Source: Fundidesulfovibrio agrisoli (GTDB lineage: Bacteria > Desulfobacterota > Desulfovibrionia > Desulfovibrionales > Desulfovibrionaceae). From it: 64,000 nucleotides of DNA. The stretch's first letter is position 1; every line of letters begins with the position of its first letter. Below the pieces are notes generated by a model. The model was not told where the DNA came from. It made no database searches and was given only the letters and a program-made list of their open reading frames with translations. Where the stretch lies: the NCBI RefSeq assembly GCF_022808715.1, contig NZ_JAKZKX010000009.1, positions 1 to 64,000 on the forward strand, in the 5' to 3' direction. Below are positions 29,871-38,709 of the stretch, in pieces. Both the position numbers and the translations under genes were made by a program.

Positions 29871-30902
29871 TTATTCGTGATAAGGCTTTAACTGTTCACG
29901 GACCGGCCATCGGCTCGGCAACAGCTTGCCAGCTGGCTTGCCAAAGCTGCATTTCAGTGTTCCGAGTCGCTCAATAGTGATCTGAACTTCGGCACCGGGG
30001 TCAAGGAAGTCGTCAAAGTCGCAACCCGTGCATCCGGGAATGGTTCCGAAGCCCATGACTGATCCGGGCTTGGGGGGGGCGATGAACGTCAGCCAAGCAA
30101 AAATATCCTCTGCTTTATGGCTAATTTCCGAAGTCGACCCTCTGTATTTGACTTGCCCATCCACGAGAACGGTCACTTCAAGGTTGTACGGGTCGCCAAC
30201 CTCATCAAGAGTCACCAAATAAGGTCCAAGTTGATTCCCTTTAGCCATGTCCTTGGTTAGGCAGAATCCACCGATGAACTCTGTAGCCTGGACGTCACGG
30301 GCCGAGATATCATTGAATATGCAAAACCCTGCAACAGGCTGTCTTTCATTTCCGTATACAACAGCCAGCTCTGGCTCAATGTCCAGCCGCGAAGTGTAAG
30401 CAGGCCAAGGAACAACTATGTCGTTACCAACGATAGTGTTCATATTGCATTTATAATAAGACAGAGGGACTGGTCGACCTGGTGCGGGCGTTGGTTTAGG
30501 GGCTAAGATTGCTTTCGCAAACGCTTGCAGTAGTGGCGCTGTCTGGGGGTTGTCCTTCTCATACTTCATGAGAGTTTCAGCTGAGTTCTTAAGATGTTGT
30601 GGCGTAAGTCCAAAGTCGAAAAGAGCTGTAACATCCACCGGTTCCCAAAGATGAACCTCATCAAGAGGATGGCATTCACTCTTGGCAAAATTTTCAAGGT
30701 GTGTTTCAGCCCATGAGAGCAGTTCCTTTGCTACCTGCTCACTATCCGGAAGGTTGGATAGATAGGACCGACTGTCTGCCAAAAAGGCAGAGGAGTTCCC
30801 TGCTTTGTTTTGAAGCACAGCAAACGAGATAGCCTTCTCCCGAACAACGACACCAAATTGGGGCGTGGTGGATTCTGCCGAAGAAAAACGAATTAGTTTC
30901 AT
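29871..30902 (-). CDS. fumarylacetoacetate hydrolase family protein
   Basis: A 343-residue protein of the FAH superfamily. The metal-binding acidic residues appear in RLDIEPELAVVYG and in the stretch FNDISARDVQATEF; the C-terminal FGTIPGCTGCDFDDFLDPG follows the usual pattern. Members cleave or hydrate keto-enol intermediates of aromatic catabolism. It lies 29 bp after the MBL gene and 31 bp before the CMD gene. Confidence 0.88.
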   Translation of the reverse strand: MKLIRFSSAESTTPQFGVVVREKAISFAVLQNKAGNSSAFLADSRSYLSNLPDSEQVAKELLSWAETHLENFAKSECHPLDEVHLWEPVDVTALFDFGLTPQHLKNSAETLMKYEKDNPQTAPLLQAFAKAILAPKPTPAPGRPVPLSYYKCNMNTIVGNDIVVPWPAYTSRLDIEPELAVVYGNERQPVAGFCIFNDISARDVQATEFIGGFCLTKDMAKGNQLGPYLVTLDEVGDPYNLEVTVLVDGQVKYRGSTSEISHKAEDIFAWLTFIAPPKPGSVMGFGTIPGCTGCDFDDFLDPGAEVQITIERLGTLKCSFGKPAGKLLPSRWPVREQLKPYHE

Positions 30903-30931
30903 AGCAATGCTCCTATAGGTTAAGTTTATGT

Positions 30932-31909
30932 TTAGTACTCAACCTTGAGCCCTCGAGCATTTGCCACTTCGTAGAGAGCATCGAATACCTCTGGTGCGTT
31001 CCAAGGCGCGTTCATCGGCTCATCGCGAAATTCACGGTAAGCCCGCTCGACGTTCATATATAACCGACAAGGAGCACGCCATTCAACGTATGGCCCCAGC
31101 TCAATGCGCTTTGAAGCCTCTAGCGACGTGATGCCTGCATCAAAACATTTCTTTGATTCATTCCGAACGTATTGGAGGTATTCCTTCATTGCGACAGCCC
31201 CTTCAACGCCACAGCATGGACCATGCCCTGGAACGATAACTTTAGGGGATAAATGAATGATCAGATCAAGAGCCTTAAACCATTTTTCATACGAGCCAAT
31301 CCATCCCATAGGTGTGCATTGCTGAAAAATTACATCGCCAGCAAATAATACTCCTTCATCTGGCATAAACACTATCGCATCTCCTGCAGAGTGACATGGT
31401 CCAACGTAAATCACTTGGACGTCCATGCCATCCAGGTCAACACTGTAACGCTCGTCAAACAGCGTTGTCGGCATGACAAGTTCAATGCCGTCGAGGTTGT
31501 AGTCTTCTAACAATTGCTGTCCAAGGGCCACTACACCCGGATGGGCTTGCTGGATCGCCATCCTAGTGGTTTCATTCGCGACACCGTGCAACAGGTGCTG
31601 GGTTTCTGCCGGGTTGGCAACGTGCTTCATTCTCTCAGGAACTGATTGATGGGCTATGAACTCCGCCCCTGGGAAGAGTTGGTTGCCCCAGACGTGGTCA
31701 CCATCTTCATGTGTGATGAGCACGCGTTTCGGACTTCCTGACCACACTTTGCTCAGCATATTGATCATTTGCTGGGCATGGGCCAAGTCTGACTGAGTAT
31801 CAACGACAACGCCGCCGCCCCTGTTGATAAATCCGGAGTTAGCGTCACATACGCGATTTTTCTCATTCATAATCGCATAGCAGCTTGCGCTAATCTGCTT
31901 CATTTCCAT
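30932..31909 (-). CDS. metallo-beta-lactamase-fold hydrolase
   Basis: A 325-residue cytoplasmic protein. The zinc motif is THEDGDHVWGNQ (H-x-D-x-D-H type), further ligands are in GPCHSAGDAIVF and PGHGPCCG. The ATG preceded by AAAGGAG was chosen; the upstream frame lacks a site and reads AT-rich sequence. Likely a lactonase or thioesterase-like enzyme; substrate unknown. Confidence 0.87.
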   Translation of the reverse strand: MEMKQISASCYAIMNEKNRVCDANSGFINRGGGVVVDTQSDLAHAQQMINMLSKVWSGSPKRVLITHEDGDHVWGNQLFPGAEFIAHQSVPERMKHVANPAETQHLLHGVANETTRMAIQQAHPGVVALGQQLLEDYNLDGIELVMPTTLFDERYSVDLDGMDVQVIYVGPCHSAGDAIVFMPDEGVLFAGDVIFQQCTPMGWIGSYEKWFKALDLIIHLSPKVIVPGHGPCCGVEGAVAMKEYLQYVRNESKKCFDAGITSLEASKRIELGPYVEWRAPCRLYMNVERAYREFRDEPMNAPWNAPEVFDALYEVANARGLKVEY

Positions 31910-32104
31910 CGGACGTTCTCCTTTGGGATTTTGCTGCTGTAGTATGTTTTCTGAAAAAACATCTACAGTCTTTCGGCATAACAAATATGCCATGATTGCA
32001 TTTACTGATATTTTGCAGTTGAAAATCTCAAATGCAACGAAGCGCAAAAACATAGTCTCCGAAGATGCGGAGGTTCGGCTTAGCAAATCCAGTCGTCACT
32101 TTTA

Positions 32105-33316
32105 TCATTTGTTACGACCTGGATTTGACGAGCGAAAAGTTGGCCAAGCCACAGGGTCAACAACTGCTTGGCGAGTGACTATGGCATCTTTCGTGATATT
32201 GAAGACAGTCAGATCTTGCGCAATAGTTACTGGCCCATCATGTTGGCTGCAGACTTCTTGGTAGGCTGGTCCAACCGTATCATGATCAACCACGAGATGC
32301 CACATCACAGACATACGAGCATTGGCGCTCTTGAAAATTTTTCCCGCCATTACAGGAGTAGTGTGCCCCTTGTTTGCAATTATTTCTGCGTGCTCGACAG
32401 AGACGTTAGCTTTTTTTGCGAAAACAGGGGCTGAAGGAAAGGACTCGTGGATAAGAAGGTCTACGCCCCCTTTGCATGCCTCTACAATCGTCTCACAAGG
32501 AAGCGTGTCACCAGAGAACACGACCGATATTCCCCGGTAGTCGAGCCGATAGCCGATCGCGCCTTTTATGCTGTGAACAACAGGAAACGACGATATCTTT
32601 ACTCCATTGCGTTCATAAACGACTGTCGGCTTGTCGTACGGAATTTCAGTAGTTATCGTACGCGCTCCCGCCTCTCCGGGATGCCCTTTCATGGTTTCCG
32701 TGTCCCACGCATGGGCAGCTTCTAGATGCTTCGTGTACGCGAGAGTCCCAAGCCTTTCAGTTTCACCTGCAGGTCCCCAGACTTCAACGGGAGCTGACCT
32801 TCCGGACTTAGCGAGGCTCCATATTAAAGTTGGCATATCCCCAACATGATCGGCATGGAGGTGCGTCAGAAACACTTTCGTTGTCGCGGTGACCGGAAGC
32901 TTCAGCCCATTGAAGTGTGCCAATGCTCCTGAGCCAAGATCGAAAAAAAAGAAATCACGTTCATCATTTCCCACCTCCATAAGCACAGAGGCTGACGCCT
33001 GGCTTGGCTTAACGAAAGGATCACCACTGCCGAGGATGGTTACACGGACCTCGTCAGGAGCCAAAGACTCGGTTCCAGGTACAAACGTGGCATTATATTT
33101 GAGACGTGGCGTTCCAACGACAGGCGTAGTCGTCAGTGGCTGAGTAGATCCTTCATATGCAAGTTTTGTATTACTATTAATAGTCCTGGCTTGCTCTTTC
33201 TTTTTTGATTTTCCCGAAATTTCTTGTAGACTTTTATCATCGAAAGATCCTGTTTCGGCAAATGGCGAGCACGGAATAAGCAAGAACACTAAGATAACAA
33301 AGAGATGCTTGACCAT
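32105..33316 (-). CDS. exported metallo-beta-lactamase-fold hydrolase
   Basis: A 403-residue protein with signal peptide (HLFVILVFLLIPCSPFA). The zinc motif is THLHADHVGD, with FSGDTLPCE and VMWHLVVDHDT carrying later ligands; RNase Z/arylsulfatase-like architecture. GGGAG is 6 nt before the chosen ATG. It heads the left-element cluster, 195 bp before the next gene. Confidence 0.86.
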   Translation of the reverse strand: MVKHLFVILVFLLIPCSPFAETGSFDDKSLQEISGKSKKKEQARTINSNTKLAYEGSTQPLTTTPVVGTPRLKYNATFVPGTESLAPDEVRVTILGSGDPFVKPSQASASVLMEVGNDERDFFFFDLGSGALAHFNGLKLPVTATTKVFLTHLHADHVGDMPTLIWSLAKSGRSAPVEVWGPAGETERLGTLAYTKHLEAAHAWDTETMKGHPGEAGARTITTEIPYDKPTVVYERNGVKISSFPVVHSIKGAIGYRLDYRGISVVFSGDTLPCETIVEACKGGVDLLIHESFPSAPVFAKKANVSVEHAEIIANKGHTTPVMAGKIFKSANARMSVMWHLVVDHDTVGPAYQEVCSQHDGPVTIAQDLTVFNITKDAIVTRQAVVDPVAWPTFRSSNPGRNK

Positions 33317-33880
33317 ATAGTCTCCCGGTGAAATGCTATGATTCTTCAGTTTGTTTGCACTGTATGCAATCCGCACCACACAAGCGGCATGATGCGAATA
33401 GCCCATTGAAAGTACCCAAAAAGCATACCTGGGGCGGACAGGTTACAGGACAATCCCAGCAAAATTAGAATAGGGAAGATGTTGGTCGGAAGAGCGAGGC
33501 ATCCGCAGCCCGGAGTACCCTCTAAAATGGCAGGCTATAGGATTGATTCCCTCTGTGGGCATTCTGATCCCTTGGGCAGAGTATAGAAGAATATCCCGCC
33601 AACATTTCCCTGTACCTATACCGACAGTTCCCGCTATTTAACTTTGTAGAACCGACTTTACAAGGGCTGGGTGGGCATCCTCTGGAGGTTTGTCGTGCGC
33701 TGCTTCTTCCTGGGCACGTGTGGCCCTCCTTCTGCCCATCTCCCCCCCGAACTCCATGCGCAGGATCCTGCGCTTCCGGTTTCACCATAATTTGAAGCCG
33801 ATCCCAGACAGCTCCTGTGACCTGTTCCTGGCAGGGTTAGGGTGATCTTAACAAGTTAAATTTTTTAGCGTCACTCGGGT
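33317..33880. other. non-coding stretch before the middle att
   Basis: No gene supported in 564 bp. It contains palindrome copy 1 (33758) and an approach to the decayed att. The bases around the palindrome resemble those at 46780-46840. Confidence 0.45.
33758..33773. repeat. palindrome copy 1
   Basis: GCGCAGGATCCTGCGC, followed by TTCCGGTTTCA. Confidence 0.9.
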
Positions 33881-34199
33881 GATTTGAACCCCTGTTAGCG
33901 GCGTGAGAGTGGCCGAGCCGACTTAAACACTTTATCAAACACCTTCAAATACTTTGATTTTTACCCGAGCACCACGATCAAGAGAGGTGCTGTGTTCGCC
34001 CCAGGGTGTGGACCGCGTGTGGACTTCTCACAGGGGAGAAGTGAGAAAGTACGGAACCGAGAAAGCTGTGATGCGATCAAGCATTTGAAGTTATTGACAA
34101 TAACAGTCTATTCCTCGCCGCTGACCCCATCCCAGTTAGTTCCGAACCCTCGATGAAGGCAAACCATTTGGTTTTGGCTCAGCGAGCAAGCTGAACCGC
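33881..34199. repeat. att-linked 319-bp module, copy 2 (decayed middle att)
   Basis: Begins with a 29-bp tRNA-Glu match (33881-33909) whose outer flank no longer matches the tRNA. The palindrome is GTTATTG-A-CAATAAC (34090-34104), with a compensatory change relative to copy 1. AAACCA-TT-TGGTTT is kept at 34161-34174. Confidence 0.82.
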
Positions 34200-34201
34200 A
34201 T

Positions 34202-34217
34202 GCGCAGGATCCTGCGC
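34202..34217. repeat. palindrome copy 2
   Basis: GCGCAGGATCCTGCGC, just downstream of the helicase stop and directly next to the module copy 2. Confidence 0.9.
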
Positions 34218-34226
34218 ACAAAAGTG

Positions 34227-36188
34227 TTATTCAACTAAAGCCCTCCCATTGACAGGGCGAGGACACTGTGGGCCTAGCTCAGAAATGAAATTAGAAGTTA
34301 TCGCTCGCCCTTCACTTTGGTATTGAATAGGCACAACCTGAGCTTGTATTCTGTGCGCATCGTGCAATGAAATCCTGTTTACACTCGATAATACCAGTAT
34401 GTTCCGCGTTCTAGTTATGGCAACATAAAACAGACGTCGTTGCTCTTCGTCGAATTCCGATTGGGACAAGTCAGTTTTATCAGGATTATATCTACGCGGG
34501 ATTAGCCCCTGCACACAGCCAGCAACTACAACAAGGTCAGAAGTCAATCCTTTTGACTTGTGCAAACTCATGATTCTTACATAGTCAACTTTTGTCGGCA
34601 ATTCTGGTTGGGTGACCGCAGTTTGTAAATGATCAAGGACGCTTTCTGGGGTAACATTGTCAGTGGCAATGTCGCGTAATAAGTATCTAAAAGGGTCAGC
34701 CCATTCGTTTCCAGACGGGAATAACCATTCAATAAAATCAGCTCCGGTCTGCCTAGAGGAATCTTCAATAGCAGACAAAAGCAAACGATATCTTTCAATA
34801 ACAGGAGAAGTGTAAGAAATCTGTATCTGCCCAGACGCAAGGCGATCTAGGGCGACCCTAGGAGAACAACTGTTGTCTTTCGAATAAGTTATCAAATTGT
34901 CCCATGCTCTGCTATTAAGCGTTGGGCTACCAAAGCCACACCAGCACCGCAGTGCAACTCTATCATCAGGGTTAACGATAAGCTTTAACAAGCACATAGA
35001 CTGTTGAGAATATGATTCTGCGACTTTAGACGGATTGCCATCAAGTAGTTCTTCCTGAAAAAAACTCAAAGATGGAATCCCTTCTAGTGACAGACTTTCT
35101 CGTATTGCCTGTGCTATTTGACGTATCGGGGAAAGGACTAGAATGCGCCCAGGGTCGACTTCTCCTGATTCAATCTTCGTCTTGATGAACCGTGCTATGC
35201 CAGTCGCTTCTTCTTCAATGCTGCCCCATTGAACGACGAGAACTTGACCTAACGAGTTGCCGTCAAAAGGTACAAGTTGCCTCTGCGCGCGAGATCGGTT
35301 GTGGCTGATCAGTGAGTTAGCAAGGTTTACAACTAAATGCGGACATCTACGGCAATCAGTAAGAGTTTCTGTTGTAGTTTCAGCATGATAATCCTCAAAA
35401 TGAGATATCCCCATGGGATGTGCGCACTTAAATGAGTAAATTGACTGATCTTCATCGCCAATAACGGTTAGAGAACCATTGCTGGAGATGTGGTCAAGCA
35501 AGACTTGTTCCGCTCTGTTTAAATCTTGATATTCGTCTACGAGAACATGGCTAAATTGACTAAGCTCTTCGGCAAGGGGATTGAGTCTAAAGTAACGTAG
35601 GGTCTCTGGGATAATTTCACCAATCAACATTGCCTGGTGAAACGCGAGCCAATCGATTATTGCCTCATGAAACAGCCTGTCGTTGACTTCGACAGGCCAG
35701 CCTGGTTCTTCATGTTGCAACCTTGCCCAAGAAGCATTGAACGCCTGGATAGCTTTCTTCATTTGGTTTATGGTTCCAAAATTTCCTCTTTTTAAATCTT
35801 CTAGCAAGAATCTCTTTTCAAATTCGAGCAATGCCCTTGGAATTCTCCCAATAAGTTCATACACCCCGGCCCTATTTAATGCACGATAGCAGAATGAATG
35901 CAATGTTCCAGCTATAACAGACGAGCATCCAGCGGCACCTAGGCGTCTCAACTCTGACTGCAAATCCTTTGCTGCTGTCCTGGTGAATGTACAAACAAGG
36001 ATTCTTTCTGGTGATGTGCCTTCATCAATAATACGAGCAATGCGCCTCATGAGTGAAAAAGTTTTTCCAGTCCCTGGGCCTGCCAGAACGCGAAGTGGAC
36101 TTTCTTCAGCTCGTGCGATCCTTAGTGCTTGTCCATTTAGGCCATGGGACCAGTGAAAACACTCTGAGTTTGGCATTGAAATTACCAT
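34227..36188 (-). CDS. UvrD/PcrA-like SF1 helicase
   Basis: A 653-residue superfamily 1A helicase. Motif I AGPGTGKT (36-43), motif II LVDEYQD (216-222), motif III GDEDQSIYSF, motif V IMSLHKSKGLTSDLVVV and motif VI YVAITRTRN are present, so it should be an active 3'-5' translocase. No nuclease domain is visible. It is the last gene of an eight-gene operon, 33 bp after the DUF3024 gene. No GajA-like OLD nuclease neighbours it, so it is not a Gabija pair. The start is uncertain (another in-frame ATG four codons later). Confidence 0.9.
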   Translation of the reverse strand: MVISMPNSECFHWSHGLNGQALRIARAEESPLRVLAGPGTGKTFSLMRRIARIIDEGTSPERILVCTFTRTAAKDLQSELRRLGAAGCSSVIAGTLHSFCYRALNRAGVYELIGRIPRALLEFEKRFLLEDLKRGNFGTINQMKKAIQAFNASWARLQHEEPGWPVEVNDRLFHEAIIDWLAFHQAMLIGEIIPETLRYFRLNPLAEELSQFSHVLVDEYQDLNRAEQVLLDHISSNGSLTVIGDEDQSIYSFKCAHPMGISHFEDYHAETTTETLTDCRRCPHLVVNLANSLISHNRSRAQRQLVPFDGNSLGQVLVVQWGSIEEEATGIARFIKTKIESGEVDPGRILVLSPIRQIAQAIRESLSLEGIPSLSFFQEELLDGNPSKVAESYSQQSMCLLKLIVNPDDRVALRCWCGFGSPTLNSRAWDNLITYSKDNSCSPRVALDRLASGQIQISYTSPVIERYRLLLSAIEDSSRQTGADFIEWLFPSGNEWADPFRYLLRDIATDNVTPESVLDHLQTAVTQPELPTKVDYVRIMSLHKSKGLTSDLVVVAGCVQGLIPRRYNPDKTDLSQSEFDEEQRRLFYVAITRTRNILVLSSVNRISLHDAHRIQAQVVPIQYQSEGRAITSNFISELGPQCPRPVNGRALVE

Positions 36189-36221
36189 TCACTTGTAAAA
36201 AGTTCTTATAAAAAACAATTG

Positions 36222-36575
36222 CTACCCAAAGAAACAGTTCCAGGCATCCTCTTTGACCACCCTCAAGAACTCCTCGGCAGTCTGAACCTCAGGACAAGGC
36301 TCATAACGGGTCCATTTCATATTTCCCCGCATCCAGTAAACTTTCCAGACCTTTGCCTTCTTCACGTATGCAGCCTTGGCGACCATGCCCTCGATCAATT
36401 TTCCCTTGTGCATGAAATGAGGGCGGATTTCGAAAAGTTCAATGGTTTGCTTCTCCTGGTCCACCCGGAAGCCCCAGCGGAGTTGATCGCGGATATGGGC
36501 AGGTGGTCCTTGTTCTTCGCAGAACTTCTGTAGAAGTTTCTCCAGGCGAGCATGTTCGAATTCGCTGATTGGCAT
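36222..36575 (-). CDS. DUF3024 domain protein
   Basis: A 117-residue protein. It begins MPISEFEHARLEKLLQKFC and contains RDQLRWGFRVDQEKQTIELFEIRP, the family signature; the Trp-rich AKVWKVYWMRGNMKWTRYEP follows. Function unknown; seen next to helicases and restriction genes. It lies 70 bp after the RelE-helicase gene. Confidence 0.8.
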   Translation of the reverse strand: MPISEFEHARLEKLLQKFCEEQGPPAHIRDQLRWGFRVDQEKQTIELFEIRPHFMHKGKLIEGMVAKAAYVKKAKVWKVYWMRGNMKWTRYEPCPEVQTAEEFLRVVKEDAWNCFFG

Positions 36576-36645
36576 AGCATTGATATTAACCGTTCAAAGG
36601 TTGTGCGAAGAAGATGCTTCAGACCCTGCACCAGGACCAACCATT

Positions 36646-38709
36646 TCAAATACTCAGGTCGTCAACAAACTCAGACTCTGGACTCACACTGGTTACAAGT
36701 AAATGGTCTCTGGCACGGGTGCAGGCGACATAGAGCAAGTGTCGCTCCGTGTTGTAGACCTCTTCAAGGTCGGAATCATCGACCACGGTATCAATGCGAG
36801 CCTGTAGAGGGATAATCTCATCATCGCACGCCATGACAGCTACAGCCCGGAACTCCAGACCCTTGGCGAGGTGCATCGAGCAGATGGATACCTTCTCCGA
36901 AGAAGGAAGGAGCTTTTCGTCAAGGATTACAAAGGGGGCGCCTGATTCCTGGACAGCGTTTTGTGCTCTTGATATTTCACTGTCTGAGCGGACAAAAACT
37001 CCGATTTCATCCGGCTTGTAACCATCGTTCAAAAGCTCTTTTATCCAAGTGGCGACAACAGCTTTTTCCTCATCCTGACTGTCAGTGACTTCTATGGTGG
37101 GCTTAGGGCCATTAAACACGGACTGTGTGGCGCGGCGTTCCTCTACAATGCCGTCCACGTCCGCCAACTCCGGGGCAAGAAGTCTGTCCGCCTGCTGCCG
37201 AATCTGGTGGGATGTCCTGTAGTTGATTCGAAGCGTAAAGGATCGACCACGTATATCCACGCCAAGCGACTTCCAAGAAAATGGCTGCTGGAAAATTCTC
37301 TGCCCGAGATCTCCTGAAAAGAACAAGCTGTCTGGCCTGGACGATAATGCAGCCAGAAACCGAATTTGGGCAATGCTGATGTCTTGGGCTTCGTCTAAGA
37401 TGGCATAATCGAATGGAGGGTTTGTTTTTCCTTCGAGATGAACGGCAAGTTCACTGAACATCTGCGAGAGCGTCTTCATCCCTTTGTTATCCAAGCCGGA
37501 ACGGACAATCTCAAACATCTCCCAAAGGACCTTTCGCTGCTGCTCTGGAAGTTTCGTTTTTCGTCCAAGACGAACTACGTCACGATACTTTTCCCATGTG
37601 TCGAGCTGCCATGCGTCAACGACTTCCTCCCATTCCGTGCGCAGGAAATAAGAGCTAAACTTGTGGTTCTGGACTTGAGCCGAGGCGTCCTCCAAGAACT
37701 GCTTGATCACCTCTTTGGGAGCAATGGTGAGACTGCCCAGGTTCGCCTTGTATAGACGCATACCCACGGCATTCATGGATGCGACTTCAAGCCGTTCTCC
37801 CAGCCGAGGTTCTTTGCCAAGAAGCCGGGACAACTTGTTTTGAAGAGAGTACGCTAAGGGATCGGAAAAAGTGGTGAGCAACACCCGAGCGTTCGTATTG
37901 GTCCGAGCCAGATGGGCCGCCCTGTGTAGGGCAACGATGGTCTTGCCAGTCCCAGCCGATCCAGAAACACGGGCAGGACCAGAGTAATCCCTTTCAACAA
38001 GCTTCCTCTGAGCTGGATGCAGGAAGACTGTCCACTTCTCCCACGGATAGTCTAAAGCCCGCTCCAGCTCTTCCACGTCGGTCATCAGACGGAAACGCCG
38101 TTGAGCATCAGGATGGGCGAAGGGGTCGCTTCCCTCGGGCATGGTGTGGACCTGCGGAGTGACGCCAGTGGCAAGATCAAGCAGCGCTTCCGAAGCTTCA
38201 CTCGGAAGGTGGCCAGCTATCTCAAGGAGTGAATCCTCAGTCGCCTGCTTCACGTCCTCCAACCAGCTGGATGGAACACCATACGCGAGCAATTCTTCAT
38301 CGGTGAGATGTTCAAAGATGAGGGGCTTGCCTGCTGGCTGCTCCGATTTCACATAGACCGGAACGGTGACTTCCTTCACCGTCTCACGAATCTCGACGAT
38401 CTGCGCCGCCCCTGTCTTCGGGTGCGTTTCCAGCTTTCTCCTCTCAGCCCAGCTATACGCCTTATCATGGTGATCCACGTAGCAGAGCAGGATGCTGTTC
38501 TCAGTCCGGTGGACGATGATTCGAATATCCATGCTGACGGTGGCGGACCAAAAATTTGAGTCTTTCGCCTTGTCCAGCTTATGAAATCGTATCCCTGGAC
38601 TCGCCGGGTTAATTTGCAGGTCAAAGGCAGTGGTTTTGACCGCCTTTTGTTCCTGTGGCGTGAGCTTGCCCAGGCTATCAGTGAAGGTGTCGGCTATGCG
38701 GAATTCCAT
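36646..38709 (-). CDS. RelE/ParE-like domain fused to SF1 helicase
   Basis: A 687-residue fusion. Residues 1-90 look like a RelE/ParE toxin fold (GIRFHKLDKAKDSNFWSATV then DIRIIVHRTENSILLCYVDHHDKAY). A linker of 130 residues leads to a UvrD-like helicase with Walker A GSAGTGKT (250-257), motif II DEAQD (439-443), INYRTSHQIR, and CSMHLAKGLEFRAVAV plus LLYVACTRARD at the C terminus. Whether the N domain still cuts mRNA or serves as a fold is unknown. It starts exactly at the stop of the preceding gene. Confidence 0.88.
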   Translation of the reverse strand: MEFRIADTFTDSLGKLTPQEQKAVKTTAFDLQINPASPGIRFHKLDKAKDSNFWSATVSMDIRIIVHRTENSILLCYVDHHDKAYSWAERRKLETHPKTGAAQIVEIRETVKEVTVPVYVKSEQPAGKPLIFEHLTDEELLAYGVPSSWLEDVKQATEDSLLEIAGHLPSEASEALLDLATGVTPQVHTMPEGSDPFAHPDAQRRFRLMTDVEELERALDYPWEKWTVFLHPAQRKLVERDYSGPARVSGSAGTGKTIVALHRAAHLARTNTNARVLLTTFSDPLAYSLQNKLSRLLGKEPRLGERLEVASMNAVGMRLYKANLGSLTIAPKEVIKQFLEDASAQVQNHKFSSYFLRTEWEEVVDAWQLDTWEKYRDVVRLGRKTKLPEQQRKVLWEMFEIVRSGLDNKGMKTLSQMFSELAVHLEGKTNPPFDYAILDEAQDISIAQIRFLAALSSRPDSLFFSGDLGQRIFQQPFSWKSLGVDIRGRSFTLRINYRTSHQIRQQADRLLAPELADVDGIVEERRATQSVFNGPKPTIEVTDSQDEEKAVVATWIKELLNDGYKPDEIGVFVRSDSEISRAQNAVQESGAPFVILDEKLLPSSEKVSICSMHLAKGLEFRAVAVMACDDEIIPLQARIDTVVDDSDLEEVYNTERHLLYVACTRARDHLLVTSVSPESEFVDDLSI

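Noticed and set aside
34227..36188. Gabija system (GajB)
   Set aside because: A UvrD-like helicase is present, but no GajA-type OLD/TOPRIM nuclease is adjacent.
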